Source: Microbacterium oleivorans (GTDB taxonomy: Bacteria > Actinomycetota > Actinomycetes > Actinomycetales > Microbacteriaceae). Taken from it: DNA of 64,000 nucleotides. Of the stretch, positions 1 through 10,121 are shown in pieces (the stretch's first letter is position 1; every line of letters starts with the position of its first letter). Position numbers and translations under genes: made by a program. The notes below the pieces were generated by a model that was given only the letters and a program-made list of their open reading frames with translations, had not been told where the DNA came from and ran no database searches. The DNA lies in assembly GCF_001644225.1 (NCBI RefSeq), contig NZ_LSTV01000002.1, forward strand, positions 131,169 to 195,168. The letters run 5' to 3'.

Positions 1-588
1 CCGGCCCTGGACGACACCCGTGACACCACCGCCGGGCCGCTGGGTGCGATCCGCGCGCGTGTGCAGGTGCTCGTCCCCGCAGCGACCCTCACCGGAGAAG
101 ACGACGGGCCCTGCGACCTCACCGGGCGGTCCCCCATCGACCCCGCGACGGCGCGGACGCCCGCCGGCGGCACCCATATCTGGGAGCGGGTGTTCCACGA
201 CCCCACCACCGGGGTCACCGTCGCGACCGACTCGTACCGCGTCCCGGCCGCGATGCGACGGTTCCTGCAAGCCCGCGACCAGCACTGCCGGTTCCCCGGA
301 TGCCGCGTCGCTGCCATCCGCTGCGAAGTCGACCACACCCACGACCACGCCCTCGGCGGCAGAACCGAACTCACCAACCTCGCCCATCTCTGCCAACGGC
401 ACCATTCGATGAAGCAGTTCACCGCCTGGAGGGTCCGACAACTGAAGGTTGGAGTCCTCGAATGGACCTCACCCCTCGGCAGGACCTATCGCGAAGACGC
501 ACCCACCCCGGCCGTCGCGTTCACCCCTGCCGTATCACCGCCACCGTCACCGCCGACGACCGCACCAGCGGAACCCGCACCCTTCTAG
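1..588 (+). CDS. C-terminal part of DUF222/HNH endonuclease-family protein (5' end outside window)
   Basis: The reading frame is open from base 1, so the start lies upstream of the window. The visible 195 residues carry an HNH signature: CRFPGC, then EVDHTHDHALGG, then NLAHLCQRHHSMK. The two cysteines and the DH/HH histidines would bind zinc and the catalytic metal. This is the usual C-terminus of the actinobacterial DUF222-HNH (13E12-repeat) family, which is present in many copies per genome. The tail after the HNH domain is proline-rich and low in complexity. The biological role of the family is not settled. The 249 bases after the stop are GC-rich and show no gene. Confidence 0.85.
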   Translation, partial: PALDDTRDTTAGPLGAIRARVQVLVPAATLTGEDDGPCDLTGRSPIDPATARTPAGGTHIWERVFHDPTTGVTVATDSYRVPAAMRRFLQARDQHCRFPGCRVAAIRCEVDHTHDHALGGRTELTNLAHLCQRHHSMKQFTAWRVRQLKVGVLEWTSPLGRTYREDAPTPAVAFTPAVSPPPSPPTTAPAEPAPF

Positions 589-837
589 AGGGAGAGGGGG
601 CCCCGCGCGCACCGCGGCCAGGGCGCCCTGCGCATACCGCGGCGCACGCACCCCCAGAAGGGTCGGACGCACGCCTGGCCGCTCGCCCCCGCCTGCGTCG
701 AGCGCAGATGACGCACCGCGCACAGGTTGCGCATCGGAGCGCCCTCGCCCGTCAGCCGCCGCCCTGAACCCTCAGCCCGCCGCGCCTTCAGCCCGCCACC
801 GCCCTCAGCCGACCGCCGCCACAGCCCGCGACCCGTC

Positions 838-1367
838 TCAGCCCTCGAGGATCCGCTGGAACAGCAAATGATCCTGCCAGCGCCCCGCGATCTTCAGGTA
901 CCCCGGCGCGACGCCGATCTCGGTGAACCCGCACCGCCGCAGCACCGCCTGCGACGCCGCATTGTGCAGCAGCGTGCCGGCCTGCACCCGATGCAGGCCC
1001 CACTCCTCCGCCGCGGCTCGCACCACGGCATCCACCGCCGCGGTCATGACGCCACGACCCGCGTACTCGCCGTCGATCCAGTACCCGAGGTTGGCGCTCT
1101 GGAACGCGCCGCGGACGATGCCCGACAGGTTCACCCGACCGACGACGCGCTCCCCCGCCACCAGCACGAACGGCGCGGCGACCCCGGCATCGCGGTCTCG
1201 CAGCACCGCCTCGAGCTCGGCCCGCTGGCCCGCCTCGGTGAAGAACGACTCCGCCCGTACCGGCTCCCACGGCGCGAGGCGCTCGCGGTTCCGGCGGTAC
1301 GCGTCGGCGAGGGCCGCGGCATCCGTCACCGCCGGCTCCCGCAGCGTCACGCCGGCACCGAGCGAGG

Positions 1368-1371
<4 letters not shown>
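838..1371 (-). CDS. GNAT N-acetyltransferase, RimJ/RimL-like
   Basis: This 177-residue protein has the RimJ/RimL layout: an N-terminal LREP strand, a central VGRVNLSGI strand, and the acetyl-CoA segment [19 protein letters not shown], followed by the [13 protein letters not shown] helix. Members acetylate protein N-termini or small amines; the substrate here cannot be read from sequence. Its ATG overlaps the clpB stop codon (ATGA), so it is probably translationally coupled to clpB and induced with it by heat shock. That placement suggests, but does not prove, a role in protein quality control. Confidence 0.85.
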
Positions 1372-3584
<2,213 letters not shown>

Positions 3585-3608
3585 CTGCTCCTGAAGGGTC
3601 GGTCCAAA

Positions 3609-3629
3609 CTTGAGCCTGAGTGACTCAAG
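3609..3629 (-). promoter_or_regulatory. HAIR element (HspR operator) upstream of clpB
   Basis: CTTGAGC-N7-ACTCAAG matches the known HspR inverted repeat CTTGAGT-N7-ACTCAAG with one mismatch. It lies 25 bases upstream of the clpB start, overlapping the expected promoter. HspR encoded at 9671-10111 is the likely repressor. The AraC-family gene ends only 4 bases beyond the site. Confidence 0.9.
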
Positions 3630-3633
3630 TTTA

Positions 3634-4620
3634 TCACGACGCCATCTCGCCGGCACCGACGAGATCGTCCGCGCAGGCGAACCGCGCGCGGTACGCCGTC
3701 GGCGTCGTGCCGAGCACCCGCGAGAAGTTCTGCCGCAGCACCGCCGCCGAGCCGAACCCGCACTCGTAGGCGATCGCGTCCAGCCCCAGGTCGGTCTGCT
3801 CGAGCAGCCGCTGCGCGTGCAGGATCCGCTGCCGCCCCAGCCACGCCGCCGGAGTCGTGCCGTAGTCGGCCTTGAAGCGGCGCGCGAACGTCCGCGGCGA
3901 CATGTGCGCTTTGGCTGCCAGCTGGTCGACCGACAGGTCCCGGCGCAGGTTCTCCAGCATCCAGTCCGTCACGGGCGTGAGCGACAGCGACGTCGACACC
4001 GGCAGGGGTGTCGCGATGAACTGCGCCTGCCCGCCGTCGCGCTGCGGCGGCACGACCATCCGCCGCGCGATCGTGTTCGCCGCCTCGGCGCCGAGCTCGA
4101 TCCGCAGCAGGTGCAGGCACGCGTCGAGCCCGGCCGCCGTCCCCGCGCTCGTGATGATGCGGTCCGACTGCACGTAGAGGACGTTCGGGTCGACCTCGAT
4201 GTCGGGGTACATGCTGGCCATCGTCTCGGCGTACCGCCAGTGCGTCGTGGCGCGCCGCCCCGACAGGACGCCGGCGGCCGCGACCGCGAACGACCCGCTG
4301 CACACCGTCAGCACCCACGCCCCGCGGTCGACCGCGCGCCGGATGACGTCGAGCACGCGCTCGTCGACGTTCCCCCAGGCCTCGCGCGGGATCGGGGTGA
4401 CGACGACGACGTCCGCCTCGTCGGCGAAGGCCAGGTCGTCGCCGACGTTGATCGAGAACGCCAGGTTGCTCGGCACGGCGCCGGGATCGGGCGTCACGAT
4501 CCGGAAGTCGAAGTTCGGGATGCCGTCGTCGCTGCGGTCGAGCCCGAAGGCCTCGCACGCGAGTCCGAACTCGAACGGGGCGAACCCGGACTGGACGATG
4601 CAGGCGACGGTGCGGATCAT
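3634..4620 (-). CDS. GlxA-family transcriptional regulator (DJ-1/PfpI domain + AraC HTH)
   Basis: This 328-aa protein has an N-terminal DJ-1/PfpI amidotransferase-like domain with a nucleophile-elbow cysteine ([13 protein letters not shown]). Its C-terminal AraC double HTH contains [20 protein letters not shown] and [20 protein letters not shown]. Such proteins act as transcription activators that sense an unknown small ligand. The ATG at 4620 is preferred because GGAGG precedes it by about 8 bases; the frame is open upstream but lacks such a site. It is divergent from a tiny membrane-protein gene across an operator-rich 93-bp gap, so it probably controls itself and that neighbour. Confidence 0.9.
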   Translation of the reverse strand: MIRTVACIVQSGFAPFEFGLACEAFGLDRSDDGIPNFDFRIVTPDPGAVPSNLAFSINVGDDLAFADEADVVVVTPIPREAWGNVDERVLDVIRRAVDRGAWVLTVCSGSFAVAAAGVLSGRRATTHWRYAETMASMYPDIEVDPNVLYVQSDRIITSAGTAAGLDACLHLLRIELGAEAANTIARRMVVPPQRDGGQAQFIATPLPVSTSLSLTPVTDWMLENLRRDLSVDQLAAKAHMSPRTFARRFKADYGTTPAAWLGRQRILHAQRLLEQTDLGLDAIAYECGFGSAAVLRQNFSRVLGTTPTAYRARFACADDLVGAGEMAS

Positions 4621-4640
4621 GGGCGACCTCCGGTCACGCG

Positions 4641-4714
4641 TTGGCAGGATTCCTGCGGGTAGTGGCCTCACGGCCACTCGTGGCAGGATGCCGCTAAGCA
4701 TAGCGTTCCTGCCA
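4641..4714. promoter_or_regulatory. Dense operator cluster in the glxA-like/small membrane protein divergent region
   Basis: Several perfect dyads are packed into 74 bases. GCAGGA-T-TCCTGC is at 4644-4656. AGTGGCC-N4-GGCCACT is at 4661-4678. TGGCAGGA at 4681-4688 pairs with TCCTGCCA at 4707-4714, and CGCTA-N4-TAGCG (4692-4705) is nested inside that pair. TGGCAGGA therefore occurs twice directly (4642, 4681) and once inverted. The divergent AraC-type regulator is the natural candidate to bind here. Confidence 0.7.
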
Positions 4715-4845
4715 TGACCGCCGCACTCCTCCTCATCCTGTTGTCCCTCGTCGTCGCCGCCGCCGTCATCGGCTCGATCCGCCTCGTCGTCACCGACGGC
4801 TACCGCCGGCAGCCGACCTGCCCGCGCGCTCCCCGCCTCCCCTAG
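4714..4845 (+). CDS. Small single-span membrane protein (43 aa)
   Basis: The ORF encodes a 43-residue protein beginning MTAALLLILLSLVVAAAV, one clear hydrophobic span, followed by a short basic tail (RLVVTDGYRRQP). No Shine-Dalgarno is visible. The A of its ATG is the last base of the TCCTGCCA operator arm, so a leaderless transcript is plausible and binding at that operator would block it directly. The function is unknown. Codon use (GTC, GCC, CTC) fits a real gene. Confidence 0.55.
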   Translation: MTAALLLILLSLVVAAAVIGSIRLVVTDGYRRQPTCPRAPRLP

Positions 4846-4872
4846 ACTCGGGGCCTCGCGAGAGGAACCCCC

Positions 4873-5241
4873 ATGAGCACCGCCGTCCCCCCGCCGTACC
4901 CGCCGTCCTACGGCGCGCGACCGCCCGCCCGCGGTCGCGGCCTAGCCGTCGCCGCCGTGATCGTCGGCGCTGTGCCGATCCTGCTCGGCGGACTGTGGCC
5001 CGCGATCTCGATCTCGCTCTTCACCTCGTCGAACTACACCCTCGCCGGCGTCGTCAACGCCGCCTTCGCGCTGTTCACCTGCCTCATCTCGGCCGTCGCG
5101 ATCGTCCTCGGCATCATCGCTGCGCGACGGGATGCCGCGGATTGCCTCCTGGGCGGCATCGCGATCGGCCTGGGGGCGGCGCAGCTCGTCGGCACCGTGC
5201 TGAGCTTCGCGTCGTCCAGCATCGCGTCCGCCCTGTACTGA
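4873..5241 (+). CDS. Small multi-span membrane protein (DUF4190-like)
   Basis: The 122-aa protein has a proline/tyrosine-rich cytoplasmic start (PPPYPPSYGARPP) followed by about three hydrophobic segments (residues 25-50, 56-82 and 90-118) joined by a short basic loop AARRDA. This resembles the DUF4190-type small membrane proteins of actinobacteria, whose function is unknown. A GAGAGGAA ribosome site lies just upstream of the ATG. It follows the 43-aa membrane protein gene by 27 bases and may share its transcript. Confidence 0.7.
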   Translation: MSTAVPPPYPPSYGARPPARGRGLAVAAVIVGAVPILLGGLWPAISISLFTSSNYTLAGVVNAAFALFTCLISAVAIVLGIIAARRDAADCLLGGIAIGLGAAQLVGTVLSFASSSIASALY

Positions 5242-5261
5242 CCCGCTGCTACGTTCGGGGC

Positions 5262-5468
5262 ATGGAGATCGGATTCGCCGCCGCTGTCGCCGCCGTCATC
5301 GCCACGAGCCTATTCGTGGCGGCGCGTCGCTCACGACGCGACCGCGCTGTCGTCGACGCCGAGGGACCGGGCGCGGCCGCGCGGCGTCAGGCCGAGTCCG
5401 AGGCCCGCCTCGCGAAGGGCACCGCGGTCTACGTCGACGGCCGCCACAACGCCGGTGGCCCCGTGTGA
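5262..5468 (+). CDS. Small membrane-anchored protein (68 aa)
   Basis: The protein is MEIGFAAAVAAVIATSLFVAARR, so one N-terminal membrane anchor, then a charged cytoplasmic tail rich in Arg, Ala and Glu. No family is recognised. It starts 20 bases after the preceding membrane-protein gene in the same direction and converges with the glycosyltransferase gene, whose stop codon begins at the very next base (5469). The start rests on hydrophobicity beginning at this ATG. Confidence 0.5.
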   Translation: MEIGFAAAVAAVIATSLFVAARRSRRDRAVVDAEGPGAAARRQAESEARLAKGTAVYVDGRHNAGGPV

Positions 5469-6563
5469 TCAGCGCCTGACGAGGTCCCGCGCCGCCGACA
5501 GCAGGATCTCCGCCGACCGCTTCCAGTCGAACGCGCGGATGTGGGCGGTCCCCGCGGCGACGAGCTGCTCGCGCACGCCGGGCTCGTCGAGCGAGCGCAC
5601 GGCGCGCACCACGGCTTCGGGGTCGAGCGGGTCGACGTACAGCGCGCCGTCGCCGGCGACCTCGCGGAAGATCTCCATGTCGGTCACGACGGCGGGCACC
5701 CCGAGCTCCAGCGCCTCGGCCACCGGCAGCCCGTACCCCTCGTCGAGGCTCGTCGTGACGAGGGCGGCGTCGTCGGCGAGGAGCGCCGCGTAGGCGGCAT
5801 CCGTCACCCCGTCGTGGAACACGACCGAGGCTCCGCCGGCGAGGGCGGTCAGTTCGGCGCGACGTTCCGAGGTGATGCGCGAGAGCAGGTGCAGCGTGTG
5901 CTCGGGCAGCTGCCGCATCGCCGTCACGAGCGTCTCGACGTTCTTGTACGGCATGAACGACCCCATGTAGACGAGGTTCCGCACCGGACCCGCGCCCACG
6001 GTCGTCCCCTCGGGCAGGAGCGCGGCGAGACGCTGCGGGGCGTTCGGGATCACGACGACCGGCCGCTTCGTCAGCCGCACGCGGGCGAACTGGCGCGCGC
6101 TCGTCTCGCTCACCGTTGCGACGAGGTCGGCCGCGTCGAGCGTCCAGCGCTGCGGCCAGTACGACAGGTGGAACAGCCGCCAACCCAGCCGCACGTACCA
6201 GGGCAGCGCCCGCGGGGGCGTGCGGTGCCGGTAGTAGATCGTGTCGTGGAGCGTCAGGATCAGGCGGAACCGCCGTCCCGCGGACCCGATCGTCTGCATC
6301 GGCGAGAACAGCACGTCCGGTCGATGGCGGTTCAGCAGCAGCGCGGCGAACGGTTCCTTGGCCGACGTCGGCGAGTGGATCGTGAGGGTGATCGCACCCT
6401 TCGGCAGGAACGCCCGCTGCCGCTCGTCGTGGATGAGGAAGGTGACCTCGGTGCGATGGGCGGATGCGGCATCCGCCACCGCCTGCGCGAGCTCGGCCGA
6501 GTAGCGACTGATGCCGTCGTGGAAGTCCGTGCGGATGTAGCGCGCGTCGAAGAACAGACGCAT
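5469..6563 (-). CDS. GT4-family glycosyltransferase
   Basis: This 364-aa protein starts MRLFFDARYIRTDFHDGISRYS, the usual first strand of a GT-B fold (D at residue 6, R/Y of the donor loop). The C-terminal nucleotide-sugar site includes LVYMGSFMPYKNVETLV and the E-x7-E motif in DEGYGLPVAEALELG. Family members transfer mannose, glucose or rhamnose to lipid or wall glycans; donor and acceptor are unknown. The ATG is one base after the TGA of the upstream GT4 gene, so the two form a coupled pair and probably work on the same glycolipid or polysaccharide. Confidence 0.9.
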   Translation of the reverse strand: MRLFFDARYIRTDFHDGISRYSAELAQAVADAASAHRTEVTFLIHDERQRAFLPKGAITLTIHSPTSAKEPFAALLLNRHRPDVLFSPMQTIGSAGRRFRLILTLHDTIYYRHRTPPRALPWYVRLGWRLFHLSYWPQRWTLDAADLVATVSETSARQFARVRLTKRPVVVIPNAPQRLAALLPEGTTVGAGPVRNLVYMGSFMPYKNVETLVTAMRQLPEHTLHLLSRITSERRAELTALAGGASVVFHDGVTDAAYAALLADDAALVTTSLDEGYGLPVAEALELGVPAVVTDMEIFREVAGDGALYVDPLDPEAVVRAVRSLDEPGVREQLVAAGTAHIRAFDWKRSAEILLSAARDLVRR

Positions 6564-6564
6564 G

Positions 6565-7764
6565 TCAGGCGTCGAGGGGTTCGCCGCGGTACAGCTTCTC
6601 GAACGTGTCGAGGGTGCGCTCGATGTCGTGGATGGCGACACCGTCGAGCGACGCCTGCTGCATGCGCGCGTACTCGGCCTGGTCTGCGGTGAGGACGGTG
6701 CGGATCTTCTCGGCGAGCTCGTCGACGTTGCCGGGCTCGAAGAGGTAGCCGTTCTCGCCGTCGTGGACGAGGTGCGGCAGCGCGACGGCGTTCGCGGCGA
6801 TGACGGGCAGGCCCGAGGCCATGGCTTCCATCGTGGCGATGGACTGCAGCTCGGCGACCGAGGCGATGACGAAGACGTCCGCCCGCGTGTAGGCGGCCCG
6901 CAGCTCCTCCTCCGAGACCCGGCCGCGGAACGTGACCCGGTCCTCCAGCCCGAGGCGCTGGGTGACCTGTCCGAGGTTCTTGCGCTGGTCGCCGCCCCCG
7001 ACGATCTCGAACTCGATGTCGAGGTCGGGCAGCTTCGCGATCGCCTCGAGAGTGACCTCGACGTGCTTCTCGGTCGTGAGGCGTCCGACGAACAGGACGC
7101 GCTGGCGCTTCTCACGCGGCGCGAGGTCCGGTGTGTAGTTGCTCTGGCGGATGCCGCAGCTGATCGGGATGACACCCTGGATGTCGATCGTGCTCTCGAG
7201 GAACTCCGCGGCCTTGCGCGTGGGGGTCGTGACCGCGCGCGACATCTTGAAGGTGCGCTCCGCGTCGGCCCACGCGATCTTGAGGAAGATGTCGTAGAGG
7301 AACTTCGGCAGCAGCGTGAAGTCGAGGATGTTGTCGGCCATGATGTGGTTCGTCGCCACGACCGGGATGCCGCGCTGGCTCGCGATGCGTGTCAGCGCAC
7401 GACCGATGACGATGTGCGACTGGCTGTGCACGACGTCGACGTCCACCGTGTCGAGGATCTGCCGCGCGTAGTGCTTGCCCATCCACGGCAGCACGAAACG
7501 CAGCCAGTCGTGGGGCCGGTACCGCCAGCCGGGCAGGCGGTGGACGGTGAGCTTCTGCCCCTCGATCTCCTCGGTGAACACGCCGTGGTTGCGGTGCCCG
7601 ACGCTCGGCGTCGCGACGTGCACGTGGTGGCCGCGCTCGGCGAGCCCGGCGGCGAGGCGTTCGGTGAAGCGTGCGCCGCCGTTCACGTCGGGCGCGAACG
7701 TGTCGGCCGCGATCACGATGGTGAGGGGTCCGCGTTCAGAAGCGGGATGGTCCGGGGGCGTCAT
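6565..7764 (-). CDS. GT4-family glycosyltransferase, lipid-glycosyltransferase type
   Basis: The 399-aa GT-B enzyme has the glycine-rich acceptor loop ADTFAPDVNGGARFTERL, the membrane-associated segment LPKFLYDIFLKIAW, the donor site VLFVGRLTTEKHVEV, and E-x7-E in AELQSIATMEAMASG. This layout resembles diacylglycerol glucosyl- and phosphatidylinositol mannosyl-transferases, but the substrate is inferred only from resemblance. The ATG at 7764 is chosen over a GTG at 7818, whose extra 18 residues are low complexity; neither has a strong ribosome site. It is the first gene of the two-gene glycosyltransferase unit. Confidence 0.88.
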   Translation of the reverse strand: MTPPDHPASERGPLTIVIAADTFAPDVNGGARFTERLAAGLAERGHHVHVATPSVGHRNHGVFTEEIEGQKLTVHRLPGWRYRPHDWLRFVLPWMGKHYARQILDTVDVDVVHSQSHIVIGRALTRIASQRGIPVVATNHIMADNILDFTLLPKFLYDIFLKIAWADAERTFKMSRAVTTPTRKAAEFLESTIDIQGVIPISCGIRQSNYTPDLAPREKRQRVLFVGRLTTEKHVEVTLEAIAKLPDLDIEFEIVGGGDQRKNLGQVTQRLGLEDRVTFRGRVSEEELRAAYTRADVFVIASVAELQSIATMEAMASGLPVIAANAVALPHLVHDGENGYLFEPGNVDELAEKIRTVLTADQAEYARMQQASLDGVAIHDIERTLDTFEKLYRGEPLDA

Positions 7765-7945
7765 GGTCACGGGGTACGGGCCAATCTGTGCGTCGGTGGC
7801 GGGAGTGGCGGGTCCCACCGGTGGGGCGCAGGGATGCGGGGGCGCCGGGCCTCGATTCTAGCCGGGGGCCGGGGACTCCTCCGCTGGGAGCCCGGCGCGC
7901 CCCGCGTTCAGAAGCGCTCGATGAGCCTCACCTACGCTTGTCGGC

Positions 7946-8536
7946 ATGACGCGAATCTCTGCCCAGGCGGACCCCGCGCGATGGGTCCCGATCACGGGAT
8001 CCTTCGGGTTCCGTGGACGACGCGCCCGCAAGAAGGCGATCGGGATGCTGCTCGCCCAGGCGAACGCCGCGTTCGGCCGCGAGCAGCCCGGTAGCAAGGT
8101 GGCGGCGTGGGCGATGAGCCAGGCGATCCCCGCCCTCATGCGCCGCGCCGACGGGCGGCTGCTCGCGTGGGTGTGGAGGGACGATCCCGAGCTGCTCGTC
8201 GCGATGGCCCAGGTGCAGGAGCTCACGCCCCAGCTGCGCACGATGCGGGCGAGCATGCCGATCGAGTACGACGACACCGTCACGTTCACCGGCTCGCCCC
8301 TGGGTGTCGGCGAGAAGCTCGAGATGCCGCTGCCGCCGAACCCGCGTCAGACCCCGTTCGCGTCGTACACGTGGGACACCGGCACCCACCTGGTCACGCT
8401 CACCGCGGTCATCTCCGACCGGGAGCGGTTCGGCACCGTCATCCCCGCCGTCGACGCCCTCGCCCGCTCGCTGCGACTGGTCGACGACCTGACCGTCGGC
8501 GAGGCCCCCGGCACCCTCCGCATCGACCCCGCCTGA
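7946..8536 (+). CDS. Conserved-looking hypothetical protein (196 aa)
   Basis: A soluble protein without membrane spans or a recognisable motif. It is basic at the N-terminus (GFRGRRARKKAIG) and has a mixed alpha/beta second half (EYDDTVTFTGSPLGVGEKLEM; ASYTWDTGTHLVTLTAVISD). The clean codon use, with GC concentrated at third positions, supports a real gene. The sequence TACGCT about 13 bases before the ATG and the lack of a ribosome site suggest a leaderless transcript. It is convergent with the DUF559 gene, whose 3' palindrome separates them. No function is proposed. Confidence 0.7.
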   Translation: MTRISAQADPARWVPITGSFGFRGRRARKKAIGMLLAQANAAFGREQPGSKVAAWAMSQAIPALMRRADGRLLAWVWRDDPELLVAMAQVQELTPQLRTMRASMPIEYDDTVTFTGSPLGVGEKLEMPLPPNPRQTPFASYTWDTGTHLVTLTAVISDRERFGTVIPAVDALARSLRLVDDLTVGEAPGTLRIDPA

Positions 8537-8568
8537 CCCCCCGGCATCCCGCGCCCCGTCGCTGAGAC

Positions 8569-8613
8569 GTCGCAGATGGTCACTTTCGCCGGCGCGCAGC
8601 GACCATCTGCGAC
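8569..8613. repeat. REP-like palindrome, copy 1 (overlaps 3' end of the DUF559 gene)
   Basis: GTCGCAGATGGTC (8569-8581) and GACCATCTGCGAC (8601-8613) are perfect 13-bp arms around a 19-base loop. The left arm contains the stop codon of the minus-strand nuclease gene, and the hairpin encodes its last ten or so residues (SQMVAARRRK). A second copy in the same orientation lies at 9604-9648, with the shared outer flanks GAGAC and CCTCGG. It could also terminate the convergent transcripts. Confidence 0.85.
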
Positions 8614-9506
8614 GCCTCGGGGCACCATCCCCGCTCGAGGAGGGCGGCGCGGGTGCGCTCGAGTGCCCACCGGCGGGCGGCGCCGCGATGCGAGCGGTTC
8701 ACCCGGATGACCCGCCACCCCGCCGCGGCGAGGTCGTCCAACCGATCCACGTCGCGCGCGTACTGACGGTCGTCGAGGCGATGCTGCTGCCCGTCGTATT
8801 CGAGCAGCACCTTCGTCGGCGAGTGGACCAGATCGCCGTAGGCGAGGAACCGACCGCGCGCATCCCGGATCTCGGCGTTCACCTCGAACGGCGGAAGCCC
8901 GGCCTCCCGCGCGTCCAGTCGAAGGAGCGTCTCCGCGACGGAATCGGTGCACGGCTCCGCGAGCTCGAGCGCACGTCGCAATCGACGCACGCCGCGCGAC
9001 CCGTTCCGCTCGGCGACCGCGGCCTCCAGCGCATCGACGGTGAGCACAGGGTGGTGGCGACGGAGCAGCGCATCCGCCGCGACGACGAGCTCACGGTCGC
9101 TGAGAAGGGATGCCGCCTGGCACCACGCGACCGCGGGCTCGACCACCGGCATCCCGTCCATCAGCCGGAGGCGGGCCGCCTGGGAACGGTGCCCGCGCAC
9201 TCCCGCCCCGCGAGCCCGAACGATCGGCGGGAGCGCGGTCACATCGAGGGCGGACCCGAGTGGATCGGGAGCCCACCCTCCCGCGAGGACGAGCGCCGTC
9301 GCGTGCGAGAAGTGCTCCCCGGCCCGCAGCTTGGGCAGATAGCCGAGGGCGAGCGCCCTGACGTCGTGAGCCTCTTCACGGGAACGGACACCGTAGAACG
9401 GCGCTGCAAGGGACGGATGCCGCAACCGACGGCGCGTGACGCCGGCGTCGAGAGCGTGCGCGACGAGGAAGCGGTCGGGGAGACCCGGGGGAAGGACACT
9501 CGGCAT
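8580..9506 (-). CDS. DUF559/Vsr-like endonuclease-fold protein
   Basis: The 308-aa protein has an N-terminal winged-helix-like region (LPDRFLVAHALDAGVTRRRLRH), as in proteins with an AbiEi-type antitoxin domain. Its C-terminus resembles the DUF559/very-short-patch-repair nuclease fold: VLLEYDGQQHRLDDRQYARDVDRLDDLAAAGWRVIRV, where EYDGQQH supplies the acidic and histidine residues. Such genes are frequent in Microbacteriaceae but their job is unknown. It stands alone, flanked at its stop codon and 98 bases upstream of its start by the same palindromic repeat, which suggests the gene and repeats may move or evolve together. Confidence 0.8.
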   Translation of the reverse strand: MPSVLPPGLPDRFLVAHALDAGVTRRRLRHPSLAAPFYGVRSREEAHDVRALALGYLPKLRAGEHFSHATALVLAGGWAPDPLGSALDVTALPPIVRARGAGVRGHRSQAARLRLMDGMPVVEPAVAWCQAASLLSDRELVVAADALLRRHHPVLTVDALEAAVAERNGSRGVRRLRRALELAEPCTDSVAETLLRLDAREAGLPPFEVNAEIRDARGRFLAYGDLVHSPTKVLLEYDGQQHRLDDRQYARDVDRLDDLAAAGWRVIRVNRSHRGAARRWALERTRAALLERGWCPEASQMVAARRRK

Positions 9507-9603
9507 CCGCCAACGATCCCGCCGCGATCACCGTCCCCACCCACCCTTCACCCTCTTGTGGACATCCGCCCGCCCGTCGGACCCCCTGAAGAAGCCTCGA
9601 GAC

Positions 9604-9648
9604 GTCGCAGATGGTCGCTTCAGACGCCGTCGGGCGACCATCTGCGAC
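9604..9648. repeat. REP-like palindrome, copy 2 (upstream of the DUF559 gene)
   Basis: GTCGCAGATGGTCGC (9604-9618) and GCGACCATCTGCGAC (9634-9648) are perfect 15-bp arms with a 15-base loop. The core arms are identical to copy 1 at 8569-8613 and the flanks are shared (GAGAC before, CCTCGG after). It lies between the DUF559 gene and hspR and could serve as the terminator of the dnaK operon. Confidence 0.85.
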
Positions 9649-9670
9649 CCCTCGGCGACCGCCGAAAGCG

Positions 9671-10111
9671 TCAGTCGTCGGAGGGGGACGGATGCGGGCG
9701 CCACAGCACGACGTCGGTCGCGCGGCGCACGCGGGTTCCCTGGCGGAGCGTGACGACCGAGCCGGTCGCGCCGGCGGCGAACACGCGGGCACCGCGGCGG
9801 GCGGCGACCTCGTCGCGCAGGCGCGCCTGCAGTCCCGAGACCTCGCGGCGCAGCATCCGCACCTCGTTCTCGAGTTCGATGATGCGCGAGATCGCCGGCA
9901 GGCTCACGCCGTCGGCCGACATCTGGGCCACCTCGCGCAGCTGCGCGACGTGCCGCAGGGAGTACCGGCGCGACCCGCCACGGGTGCGCGCCGGTACCAC
10001 GAGTCCCAGCCGGTCGTACTGGCGGAGGGTCTGCGGGTGCATGCCGGCGAGCTCGGCCGCGACCGCGATCGCCAGGATCGGGGCCTCTTCGTCGACCTGC
10101 TCGTTCGCCAT
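9671..10111 (-). CDS. hspR: HspR, MerR-family heat-shock repressor
   Basis: HspR represses heat-shock genes by binding HAIR repeats, and its activity depends on DnaK. The 146-aa protein has the MerR HTH (AAELAGMHPQTLRQYDRLGLV, then RGGSRRYSLRHVAQLREV) and a leucine-rich dimer helix (IIELENEVRMLRREVSGLQARL). The ATG at 10111 is preferred to a GTG three codons earlier; a GAGGTGAGAGG site precedes both. It is the last gene of the dnaK operon, 10 bases after dnaJ, so its own level would be autoregulated. HAIR sites precede dnaK and clpB. Confidence 0.95.
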   Translation of the reverse strand: MANEQVDEEAPILAIAVAAELAGMHPQTLRQYDRLGLVVPARTRGGSRRYSLRHVAQLREVAQMSADGVSLPAISRIIELENEVRMLRREVSGLQARLRDEVAARRGARVFAAGATGSVVTLRQGTRVRRATDVVLWRPHPSPSDD

Positions 10112-10121
10112 GCCTCTCACC

